Position numbers and translations under genes: made by a program. The notes beneath the pieces are model-generated. The model saw only the letters and a list, made by a program, of their open reading frames with translations, was not told where the DNA came from and did no database searches. DNA of 32,136 nt from Bacteroidales bacterium (GTDB taxonomy: Bacteria; Bacteroidota; Bacteroidia; Bacteroidales; VadinHA17): NCBI GenBank assembly GCA_017882305.1, contig JADGPU010000034.1:1-32136 (forward strand). The letters run 5' to 3'. Positions 25,687-32,136 of this stretch are shown in pieces (the first letter of the stretch is position 1; every line of letters begins with the position of its first letter).

Positions 25687-25884
25687 GCAAGAGAAATATT
25701 ATGGTTTATTGAGTTTTTAAAAATAGTATAATTTGATTATTTCACCAATAAAAATCATCAGAAAAGGGGTTGAAATCGAATCGTCCTGACCTGAAAGAAG
25801 AATTTATAAGTATATTTAGCCTTCAATAAATAAGTCTACACCATGAACTCTTATATAACATATTAGTTATTAGCCATCTAAAAT

Positions 25885-26781
25885 ATGCTTACTGTTTTTA
25901 ATATACAAAGGTATTCAATACATGACGGGAATGGAGTAAGAACAAATATCTTTTTCAAAGGCTGCCCATTGCGTTGTTCATGGTGTAACAATCCTGAAAG
26001 CCTCGATCCGGCTCCTTCAATAATGTTTGATGAAAGAATATGCCACAAGTTTGGCGAATGTCGGAGGATCGGCAACGGTGGGATTATTCTTGAAAATGAT
26101 AAACTGGTAATTAACAGGGATCTCATCTTAGATACAACTGTTTATAACAATATATGCCCCTCCAAAGCTTTGATTGTGTCGGGACAGGAGAAAACTGTTC
26201 TACAGATACTTCAGGAAATTGAAAAAGATATACCATTCTACAACATGAGTGGCGGTGGAGTTACCCTGACTGGTGGTGAACCTTTATCACAGGGAGCTGA
26301 GCTGATTGATCTGATAATTCAGCTTAAGAAAAGAGGGATACATGTTTCAGCTGAAACTTCACTCCATCTTCCCTGGGAAACTATTGAAAATTATGTCAAT
26401 CTGATAGATCTGTTTTTAGTAGATCTGAAACATCTTGATAATGATAAATTTACAGAATATACTGGAGGAAATGCAACCCTGGTCATGGAAAACTTTAAAA
26501 AGCTGGATGAAACCGGCAGAAAGTTCATAGTGCGTGTACCTGTTATTCCCGGATTTAACTTTTCATCAGCCGAACTATTTGCTATAATTGACTTTGCAGC
26601 CGGGTTAAAACATGTTTCCGAAATTAATTTTATCCCGTTTCATGCATTGGCAAAAGAAAAATATCTGATGCTTGGAAAAGATTATACATTTGGGAATCAT
26701 AGGTGTATTGAAAAATCAGAACTGAAACCCTTTACAGAATATGCTGAACGTAAGGGTCTTATTTCAAAAATCTTGAACTGA
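25885..26781 (+). CDS. Glycyl-radical enzyme activating protein (radical SAM)
   Basis: A 298-residue PflA-like activase that uses S-adenosylmethionine and a [4Fe-4S] cluster to place the glycyl radical on its partner enzyme. The start MLTVFNIQRYSIHDGNGVRT leads into CPLRCSWC (Cys27, Cys31, Cys34; C-x3-C-x2-C), then GGGVTLTGGEP (SAM contact) and a DLFLVDLKHLD strand. Between, where non-PFL activases carry two ferredoxin-type clusters on eight Cys, only Cys53, Cys59 and Cys91 remain. The next gene starts 1 base after the stop, so the pair is translated together. It resembles E. coli YbiY as I recall it, which also has fewer of these Cys. Its partner is the adjacent glycyl radical enzyme. Confidence 0.95.
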   Translation: MLTVFNIQRYSIHDGNGVRTNIFFKGCPLRCSWCNNPESLDPAPSIMFDERICHKFGECRRIGNGGIILENDKLVINRDLILDTTVYNNICPSKALIVSGQEKTVLQILQEIEKDIPFYNMSGGGVTLTGGEPLSQGAELIDLIIQLKKRGIHVSAETSLHLPWETIENYVNLIDLFLVDLKHLDNDKFTEYTGGNATLVMENFKKLDETGRKFIVRVPVIPGFNFSSAELFAIIDFAAGLKHVSEINFIPFHALAKEKYLMLGKDYTFGNHRCIEKSELKPFTEYAERKGLISKILN

Positions 26782-26782
26782 C

Positions 26783-29197
26783 ATGATATCTGACATAAAA
26801 ACAACAGAAATCACTGAACGTATTGCCAAACTGAAAAGCAATGTTCTCTCAGCACGCTCAACAATCTGTACGGAACGGGCAGGATTTTATACTGAAATCT
26901 ATCAGGAATTCGAACGCTCTCCTGTCATTCTTAAAAGGGCTTATGCCCTGGAAAAGACACTGAAGAAGATGACGATATTTATCAGTGAAGGGGAACTTAT
27001 TGTTGGTAACCAATCATCAAAACTGCGGGCTGCTCCGATTTTTCCCGAATATGTCACTTCCTGGATAATAAACGAACTTGATGAATTTGAAAAACGCCCC
27101 GGAGATGCATTCTATATTACCGGGGAACAGAAACAGGAACTTAAAGAAATCTGTAGTTGGTGGAAAGGGAAAACACTGATTGAAAGAGGCTATTCACTCA
27201 TGTCTCCGCTAAACAGGGAGATTCACGACTCCGGAATTATCAGGGCAGAAGGTAACCTTACATCAGGTGATGCCCATATAGCAGTAAATTTTGAAAAGAT
27301 ACTTGATATAGGCCTTGGAGGATATCTTCAGAGTATAGAATTGATACAGAATAAACTTACTGATTCGGATGCCCGTTTTTTTGAAAAGCAGGACTTTTAC
27401 AATGCACTTATCATTGGTATTAAAGCATTTCAAACGTTTATCAGAAGGTTTGAAACACTGTCATTTGAATTATCACAATGTGAAACTGATCTGAGAAGAA
27501 AATCAGAACTGGTTAAAATAAGTGAAATCTGCAATAGTATTTCTGAAAATCCCCCTTCAGGATTTTATGAAGCCTTACAACTGACATGGTTTGTACAACT
27601 GATTCTGCAGATCGAAAGTAATGGCCATTCGGTTTCACTTGGCAGGATGGATCAATATCTGTACAGGTTCTATAAAAATGACATTATCCCTGGTAAAATC
27701 AATGAAGATTTTGCACTGGAACTTCTTGAAAATACCTGGCTGAAATTACTTTCTGTAAATAAGATCAGATCATGGTCACATACCCGTTATTCAGCCGGAG
27801 GCCCTCTATATCAGAATGTTACAATAGGAGGCCAGACTATTGATGGCAAGGATGCCGTAAATGAACTTAGCTTTCTGATCCTCGACTCGGTAGGCAGGAT
27901 GAAACTTACCCAGCCTAATTTATCTATACGTTTCCATAAGAATATCAGCGATGAGTTTCTTACGGAATGTGTCAATGTAATAGGAAAAGGATTTGGGATG
28001 CCTGCATTCAACAATGATGAGATTGTGATCCCGTCGCTCATTGACCTTGGCATTAAGAAAGATGATGCCTATAATTATTCAGCAATCGGTTGTATCGAAA
28101 TAGCAGTCCCGGGGAAATGGGGATACAGGTGCACAGGAATGAGTTTTCTCAATTTCATGCGGGTCTTTTTGGCAGCCATGAATAATGGTCTGGATGAAAT
28201 GTCAGGAAAGACTTTTCATATCGGAACAGGCAATTTTGAAGATTTCAACCGCTTCAGTGACCTGATGCTGGCCTGGAAGGATCAGGTCGGATTTTACACC
28301 AGGGCAACTGTTGAGATTGACACGGCTGCCGATTTAGCTCTTGAAGAACTTGTACCTGACATACTCTGTTCGGCCTTTGTGGATGATTGTATCAGCCGCG
28401 GAAAAACAATTAAAGAAGGTGGCTCTGTATATGATTTCATCTCCGGACTCCAGGTAGGAATTGCCAATCTTGGAAATTCATTGGCAGCAATTAAAAAACT
28501 TGTATTTGAAGAGGCGACTATAAGCAAAGAGACCCTAACTGAAAATCTGAAAAATAATTTTGAAGGGAAAGATGGAGAGAAGATTCGTCAGTTGCTTCTT
28601 AATTATGCCCCGAAATATGGGAACGATGATGATTATGTTGACAAGTTGCTATATGAAGCTTACATGTATTATATTGACGAACTGACAAAATATCATACCA
28701 CGCGCTTTGGAAGAGGACCATTTGGATGCAGGTACTATGCCGGCACTTCAAGTATCTCATCCAATGTTCCTTCTGGTTCAGTTGTCCCTGCCACCCCTGA
28801 CGGCCGAAAAGCATTTACTCCGCTTGCCGAGGGGAGTTCACCTACTTCCGGAACCGATACCCTTGGTCCCACTGCAGTTTTTAAGTCTGTATCAAAGCTC
28901 CCCACAAATAAAATCCTCGGCGGAGTACTTTTGAATCAGAAACTTGCTCCATCGGCTCTTACCAACGAGACTCAAAAACAGAAACTGATTTCAATAATCA
29001 GAACATTTTTTGAAACTCTTAAGGGCTGGCATGTACAATATAATATTGTTTCGAGAGACACTCTGCTGGCGGCAAAAAAGAATCCTGAAAACTACAGGGA
29101 TCTGGTGGTTCGTGTAGCGGGATATTCCGCATTTTTTACAACATTGTCTCCTGATACTCAGGATGATATTATAGCCCGTACAGAACAGTCGTTATAA
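26783..29197 (+). CDS. Glycyl radical enzyme of the YbiW/PflD type (candidate anhydrohexitol-6-phosphate lyase)
   Basis: An 804-residue glycyl radical enzyme. The radical Gly780 is in RVAGYSAFF near the C-terminus and the catalytic Cys437 is in AIGCIEIAVPGKWGYRCTG with Glu439, the C-x-E signature of C-O-cleaving members; pyruvate formate-lyase has Cys-Cys instead. His165 in SGDAHIAVNF lies at the substrate-site position. The loop after GCIE lacks the GWHD stretch of glycerol/propanediol and choline-type enzymes; GKWGYRCTGMSF is instead shared, from my memory of its sequence, with E. coli YbiW, as are CTERA, RAAPIFPEY, YGNDDD and DDIIARTE. YbiW and PflD are reported to open 1,5-anhydroglucitol and 1,5-anhydromannitol 6-phosphates to 1-deoxyfructose 6-phosphate. 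That function is inferred here. Part of a tight operon with its activase and a ROK kinase. Confidence 0.93.
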   Translation: MISDIKTTEITERIAKLKSNVLSARSTICTERAGFYTEIYQEFERSPVILKRAYALEKTLKKMTIFISEGELIVGNQSSKLRAAPIFPEYVTSWIINELDEFEKRPGDAFYITGEQKQELKEICSWWKGKTLIERGYSLMSPLNREIHDSGIIRAEGNLTSGDAHIAVNFEKILDIGLGGYLQSIELIQNKLTDSDARFFEKQDFYNALIIGIKAFQTFIRRFETLSFELSQCETDLRRKSELVKISEICNSISENPPSGFYEALQLTWFVQLILQIESNGHSVSLGRMDQYLYRFYKNDIIPGKINEDFALELLENTWLKLLSVNKIRSWSHTRYSAGGPLYQNVTIGGQTIDGKDAVNELSFLILDSVGRMKLTQPNLSIRFHKNISDEFLTECVNVIGKGFGMPAFNNDEIVIPSLIDLGIKKDDAYNYSAIGCIEIAVPGKWGYRCTGMSFLNFMRVFLAAMNNGLDEMSGKTFHIGTGNFEDFNRFSDLMLAWKDQVGFYTRATVEIDTAADLALEELVPDILCSAFVDDCISRGKTIKEGGSVYDFISGLQVGIANLGNSLAAIKKLVFEEATISKETLTENLKNNFEGKDGEKIRQLLLNYAPKYGNDDDYVDKLLYEAYMYYIDELTKYHTTRFGRGPFGCRYYAGTSSISSNVPSGSVVPATPDGRKAFTPLAEGSSPTSGTDTLGPTAVFKSVSKLPTNKILGGVLLNQKLAPSALTNETQKQKLISIIRTFFETLKGWHVQYNIVSRDTLLAAKKNPENYRDLVVRVAGYSAFFTTLSPDTQDDIIARTEQSL

Positions 29198-29204
29198 TGA
29201 TCAA

Positions 29205-30164
29205 ATGGAAAAACTTCTTTGTGGAGTGGACCTTGGTGGCACCAAACTTTCAGTCGGATTAATTAGTGTCGATGGAAGAATTCATGATAAGCTTACTGTT
29301 TATGATCATGTAGGTAAGAATGAAATCATGATTGTAGATCAGATCATCAGACTTATAAAGCAGCTTATTTCCCAAAATGAACTCAGCGAGTCTGATCTGA
29401 GAGGAATTGGGATTGGGTTCCCGGGGCATGTCCGTTATAAAGATGGCCATACGCTAACCACTTCGAATCTTAAAGGTTTCAAGAATTTCCCTTTACGTCA
29501 GGCCGTGGCAGAACACTTTATGATTCCAGTATTGCTCGATAATGATGCCAACGCTCAGGCTTTTTGTGAGTACAAGTTCGGTGCCGGAAAGGGTTACGAT
29601 ACCGTGATTTTTCTGACTATCAGCACCGGGATCGGTGCCGGAATAATTTTAAATAATAAGCTTTACCGGGGCATTACAGGAACAGCCGGCGAATTTGGGC
29701 ACACAATAGTAAATTCAGACAATAATCAAATTTGTACATGTGGTAATGAAGGGTGCCTGATGGCATGTGCCTGTGGTCTCGCATTGCCATATCTTTTTAA
29801 AAAGAAGACCGAACAGGGAATAATAACAACACTTCCATTACCGGACGATTTTAATTATTCACATGTTGATGGGAAGATGATTATGAAAGGTCTCGAAATT
29901 GATGATCCCCTTTCAAAAGCAATAATTCAGGAGTGTGCCGATTATATCGGTATCGCAGTTTATAACATCTTTCAGATTCTCAATCCCCCATTAATTATCC
30001 TGGGAGGAGGCCTGACATGCTGGGGGGAAACTTATCTGACCCGTATCAGAAAAAAATTTCATGAACTGGCAAGAGATATGATTTTTGATAAAATTGAGAT
30101 AGTTGAAGCAGTAGCAGGTGGAGATGCAGGTTTGATTGGTGCAGCTGCACTGCTGTTGGAATAG
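29205..30164 (+). CDS. ROK-family sugar kinase
   Basis: A 319-residue ROK protein without a DNA-binding domain, hence a kinase rather than a repressor. It has the phosphate loop GVDLGGTKLSVGLI, LDNDANAQAFCEYKFG (catalytic Asp in NDAN), the GTAGEFGHTIV segment with zinc ligand His166, and CTCGNEGC (Cys177, Cys179, Cys184). After the zinc motif, where glucokinases usually have Glu, it reads LMACACG. It starts 7 bases after the glycyl radical enzyme, so it is the third gene of the operon and probably makes a 6-phosphate substrate for that enzyme. Glucose, mannose, fructose and N-acetylmannosamine are known ROK substrates; an anhydrohexitol is inferred from context. Its TAG ends at the first base of a palindrome. 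Confidence 0.93.
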   Translation: MEKLLCGVDLGGTKLSVGLISVDGRIHDKLTVYDHVGKNEIMIVDQIIRLIKQLISQNELSESDLRGIGIGFPGHVRYKDGHTLTTSNLKGFKNFPLRQAVAEHFMIPVLLDNDANAQAFCEYKFGAGKGYDTVIFLTISTGIGAGIILNNKLYRGITGTAGEFGHTIVNSDNNQICTCGNEGCLMACACGLALPYLFKKKTEQGIITTLPLPDDFNYSHVDGKMIMKGLEIDDPLSKAIIQECADYIGIAVYNIFQILNPPLIILGGGLTCWGETYLTRIRKKFHELARDMIFDKIEIVEAVAGGDAGLIGAAALLLE

Positions 30165-30195
30165 CGTCAGTGTTCGACTGCGCTCACCCTGACGC
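30164..30195. repeat. Palindromic repeat, left of the GIY-YIG gene
   Basis: Arms GCGTCAG (30164-30170) and CTGACGC (30189-30195) pair perfectly around TGTTCGACTGCGCTCACC. The ROK stop codon ends on its first base, and the stop codon of the convergent GIY-YIG gene (30184-30186) lies inside it, so it could act as a bidirectional terminator or mRNA end. The interior resembles the palindrome at 30552-30588 read on the opposite strand (18 of 23 positions by hand). Confidence 0.75.
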
Positions 30196-30504
30196 GTTAT
30201 GGTATTTATGACTTGTTTTGTTTTTGCATGCTGCCAGCTCGTGCAATAATTCAAGATTATTGTTCATTAAGGCTAATTTTTTAGCTTTCGACCATCTTTT
30301 TAATTGCTTTTCATACTCGATTGCTTTTATTGGACTATTAAACCGTTTACAAAAAACAAGTTTTAAAGGTCTTCTGCTGAAAGTATATGATTCCTCATGA
30401 AAACCAGTCATATGCTCAATAAATCTTCTACCAACATCATTCGTTACTCCAACATAGAAAGAATCATCAGAACATTCAAGTATATATACATAAAGAGTTT
30501 TCAC
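30184..30504 (-). CDS. GIY-YIG single-domain endonuclease
   Basis: A 106-residue protein of the small URI/UPF0213 GIY-YIG type. It has YVYILECSDDSFYVGVTND (GIY and YIG strands at 5-9 and 17-20), the helix with Arg26/Arg27 and His31, and AIEYEKQLKRWSKAKK with the metal-binding Glu65. The start is a GTG at 30504; no ATG is available in frame nearby. The last ~15 residues (KTSHKYHNASG and before) are outside the domain, and the final codons and stop lie in the left palindrome. A related palindrome lies 48 bases upstream, before the start. Such proteins cleave or nick DNA in other contexts; the biological role of the short stand-alone forms is poorly known. Confidence 0.92.
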   Translation of the reverse strand: MKTLYVYILECSDDSFYVGVTNDVGRRFIEHMTGFHEESYTFSRRPLKLVFCKRFNSPIKAIEYEKQLKRWSKAKKLALMNNNLELLHELAACKNKTSHKYHNASG

Positions 30505-30551
30505 TACTCTTGTTTTAGCATATTTAAGTCCTCATTGACTTGTTAATCAAA

Positions 30552-30588
30552 GGCCGGTCAGAGCGAGCGAAGTCGAGCTCAACCGGCC
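30552..30588. repeat. Palindromic repeat, right of the GIY-YIG gene
   Basis: Arms GGCCGGT (30552-30558) and ACCGGCC (30582-30588) pair perfectly, and inside them GAGC (30561-30564) pairs with GCTC (30577-30580), around GAGCGAAGTCGA. Read on the minus strand, the centre (CTCGACTTCGCTC) matches the centre of the left palindrome (TTCGACTGCGCTC), while the outer arms differ but still pair. The last two codons and the stop of the comM gene fall inside it. Confidence 0.78.
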
Positions 30589-32117
30589 CATCCTTCCCTG
30601 TCTAAATTTCTATAATTAATAGCTTCTGAGATATGTTCAGCAGTAATGTTCTCAGAATCACCCAGATCAGCAATAGTTCTGGCAACTTTCAATATCCTGT
30701 CATAAGCTCTTGCTGAAAGTCCTCTGATATCCATAGCTGTTTTAAGCAGCCTTCCTCCCGATTCATCGAGCTGACAATATCTTCGCTGCATAGAAGAAGA
30801 CATTTGTGAATTTGAGTAAACGCCTTTTATTGTCTCAAATCTTTTTGCCTGAATTCCTCTGGCTCGGACAACCCTATCGCGTACAACAGACGAATGTTCC
30901 ACTTTTCCCGAATCGGAAAGCTTGTCATAATTTACAGGAACAACTTCAATGTGAATGTCGATCCGGTCGAGCAGTGGCCCGGATATTCTGTTAAGATATT
31001 TTTGAACCATTCCGGGTGAGCACATACATTCCTTCTCAGGGTGATTATGAAACCCGCAGGGACATGGATTCATACTCGCAACTAACATAAAACTTGCAGG
31101 ATAGTCTACAGTAGATTTTGCTCTTGAAATTGTAATAACTCTGTCTTCTAAAGGTTGCCGCATAACTTCCAGGACAGTCCGTTTGAATTCCGGAAGTTCA
31201 TCGAGAAATAATACCCCGTTATGACCAAGGGAGATCTCTCCGGGTTGAGGAAAGGTACCCCCACCTACGAGTGCAACATCAGAAATTGTGTGGTGCGGAC
31301 TTCGGAACGGTCGCTTTGTCATAAGTGCAGTATGATCGTCGATCTTCCCTGCTACCGAATGTATTTTGGTTGTTTCCAGAGCTTCTTCAAGTGTAAGAGG
31401 AGGTATAATAGTCGGTAACCTTTTTGCAAGCATCGTCTTACCTGCACCCGGTGGGCCAATCATAATTATATTATGGCCACCGGCTGCTGCAACTTCGAGA
31501 GCACGTTTGACATTCTCCTGCCCTCGGACATCTGAGAAATCAACATCATACTTGTTTGCCTCGATAGCAAAAATCTCCTGGAGGTCAACTTTTACAGGAC
31601 TGAACTTTCTGGTGCCATTAAAGAAATCAACCACATCACCAAGGTTTTCCATTCCATAGACTTCTAACCCACCTACTACGGCCGCCTCCCTGGCATTTTT
31701 CACAGGTACAATAACTCCTTTGAACCCTTCTTCCCTGGCCCGCAGTGCTATTGGGAGGACTCCCTTGACCGGTTGAAGAGTTCCGTCGAGCGATAGTTCT
31801 CCCATCAATACAAATGATTCAATCTCCTCTTTTGAAACTTTTTCATCAGCTGCAAGAATACCGAGTGCAAGAGGCAGATCGTATGCAGATCCCTCTTTTC
31901 GGATATCTGCCGGTGCCATATTTATTACTACCTGTTTTCCGGGCCAATGAAGGTTGAGTGCACGAAGTGCCGATTCAATTCTCTGATGGCTCTCCCTTAC
32001 AGCACTATCGGGTAACCCTACAAGAAAAAACTGGATGCCACGCGACACATTAACTTCGATCGTTACGGTCACTGCATCAATACCAGTGACAGCACTGGCG
32101 AATGTTCTTACTAACAT
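30579..32117 (-). CDS. comM: ComM/YifB-family Mg-chelatase-like AAA+ ATPase
   Basis: A 512-residue protein. ComM is a hexameric helicase that promotes branch migration during natural transformation. An N-terminal Lon-protease-like domain (about 1-170; VNVSRGIQFFLVGLPDSAVR and NMAPADIRKEGSAYDLPLALG) precedes the AAA+ core with Walker A GPPGAGKTMLAKRL, the FRSPHHTISDVALVGGG segment, Walker B GVLFLDELPEF, and the zinc-like NPCPCGFHNHPEKECMCSP. The C-terminal part (SARAYDRILKVARTIADL) is as expected. Full length; the start ATG is 19 bases inside the right edge of the window. The GIY-YIG gene follows on the same strand after 74 bases. The 3' end overlaps the palindrome at 30552-30588. Confidence 0.95.
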   Translation of the reverse strand: MLVRTFASAVTGIDAVTVTIEVNVSRGIQFFLVGLPDSAVRESHQRIESALRALNLHWPGKQVVINMAPADIRKEGSAYDLPLALGILAADEKVSKEEIESFVLMGELSLDGTLQPVKGVLPIALRAREEGFKGVIVPVKNAREAAVVGGLEVYGMENLGDVVDFFNGTRKFSPVKVDLQEIFAIEANKYDVDFSDVRGQENVKRALEVAAAGGHNIIMIGPPGAGKTMLAKRLPTIIPPLTLEEALETTKIHSVAGKIDDHTALMTKRPFRSPHHTISDVALVGGGTFPQPGEISLGHNGVLFLDELPEFKRTVLEVMRQPLEDRVITISRAKSTVDYPASFMLVASMNPCPCGFHNHPEKECMCSPGMVQKYLNRISGPLLDRIDIHIEVVPVNYDKLSDSGKVEHSSVVRDRVVRARGIQAKRFETIKGVYSNSQMSSSMQRRYCQLDESGGRLLKTAMDIRGLSARAYDRILKVARTIADLGDSENITAEHISEAINYRNLDREGWAG

Positions 32118-32136
32118 AATTTTAAGTTTACTAGCA

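Noticed and set aside
25687-25884. Promoter for the glycyl radical operon at TATATTTA (25811-25818)
   Set aside because: It matches seven of eight defined or free positions of the -7 box but lacks the final G and a properly spaced -33 element; too weak to list.
26783-29197. Pyruvate formate-lyase
   Set aside because: The active site has a single Cys in GCIE, not the Cys-Cys pair of pyruvate formate-lyase, and the partner activase and ROK kinase do not fit that role.
26783-29197. Glycerol/propanediol dehydratase or choline trimethylamine-lyase
   Set aside because: The loop after GCIE lacks the GWHD-type sequence of those enzymes, and no microcompartment or aldehyde dehydrogenase gene is present.
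29991-30254. Minus-strand frame running from the GIY-YIG 3' part into the ROK gene
   Set aside because: It is antisense to the conserved C-terminus of the ROK kinase and overlaps the GIY-YIG gene in another frame; neither homology nor a start signal supports it.

Overview
The window looks like a chromosomal segment of an anaerobic or fermentative member of the Bacteroidota. The evidence is AT-rich sequence, lipoproteins with a short hydrophobic stretch ending in Cys followed by Lys/Asn residues, several matches to the Bacteroidota -7 promoter box TAnnTTTG, few Shine-Dalgarno sequences, a SiaB-like/TlpA/DUF4369-type gene complement, and an oxygen-sensitive glycyl radical enzyme. No tRNA, rRNA, CRISPR array, prophage or insertion sequence transposase was seen.

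Layout. (1) 1-5024, plus strand: the 3' end of serS, an EamA transporter, two S41 peptidase lipoproteins and ruvC. Between the peptidases lies a scar in which a truncated ruvC is joined to a truncated eamA at a shared Ala-Pro-Phe codon run. This is the junction expected from a tandem duplication of the eamA-S41-ruvC segment. (2) 5029-10133, mostly minus strand: housekeeping genes comF, HIT, greA, a small basic exported protein, a Rieske-like lipoprotein (plus), ahcY and ribF. greA has a clear promoter followed by a terminator-like hairpin in its leader. (3) 10240-21277: a glycogen locus. glgB (plus) converges on a minus-strand operon in the order GH133 debranching enzyme, GT4 glycosyltransferase, GH57 amylase, and a 1407-residue fusion of GT3 glycogen synthase with GT35 alpha-glucan phosphorylase. 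Together they cover chain elongation, branching, debranching and phosphorolysis. ADP-glucose pyrophosphorylase and a GT5 synthase are absent from the window. (4) 21459-25686: two tandem TlpA-like lipoproteins (the second has lost one active-site Cys), an LpxH-like phosphoesterase, and a protein with two SiaB-like kinase domains. (5) 25885-30164: a tight three-gene operon of glycyl radical activase, glycyl radical enzyme and ROK sugar kinase. (6) 30164-32117: a GIY-YIG nuclease gene bracketed by two related palindromes in inverted orientation, then the ComM/YifB ATPase gene.

The strongest candidate for a little-described system is region 5. The glycyl radical enzyme carries the sequence signatures I associate with E. 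coli YbiW/PflD, which open 1,5-anhydrohexitol 6-phosphates. Here it is coupled to a ROK kinase, which would supply the 6-phosphate without a phosphotransferase system. The GIY-YIG gene with its palindromes, and the duplication scar in region 1, are the next most interesting items. All family assignments are from reading the sequence; no database search was run.
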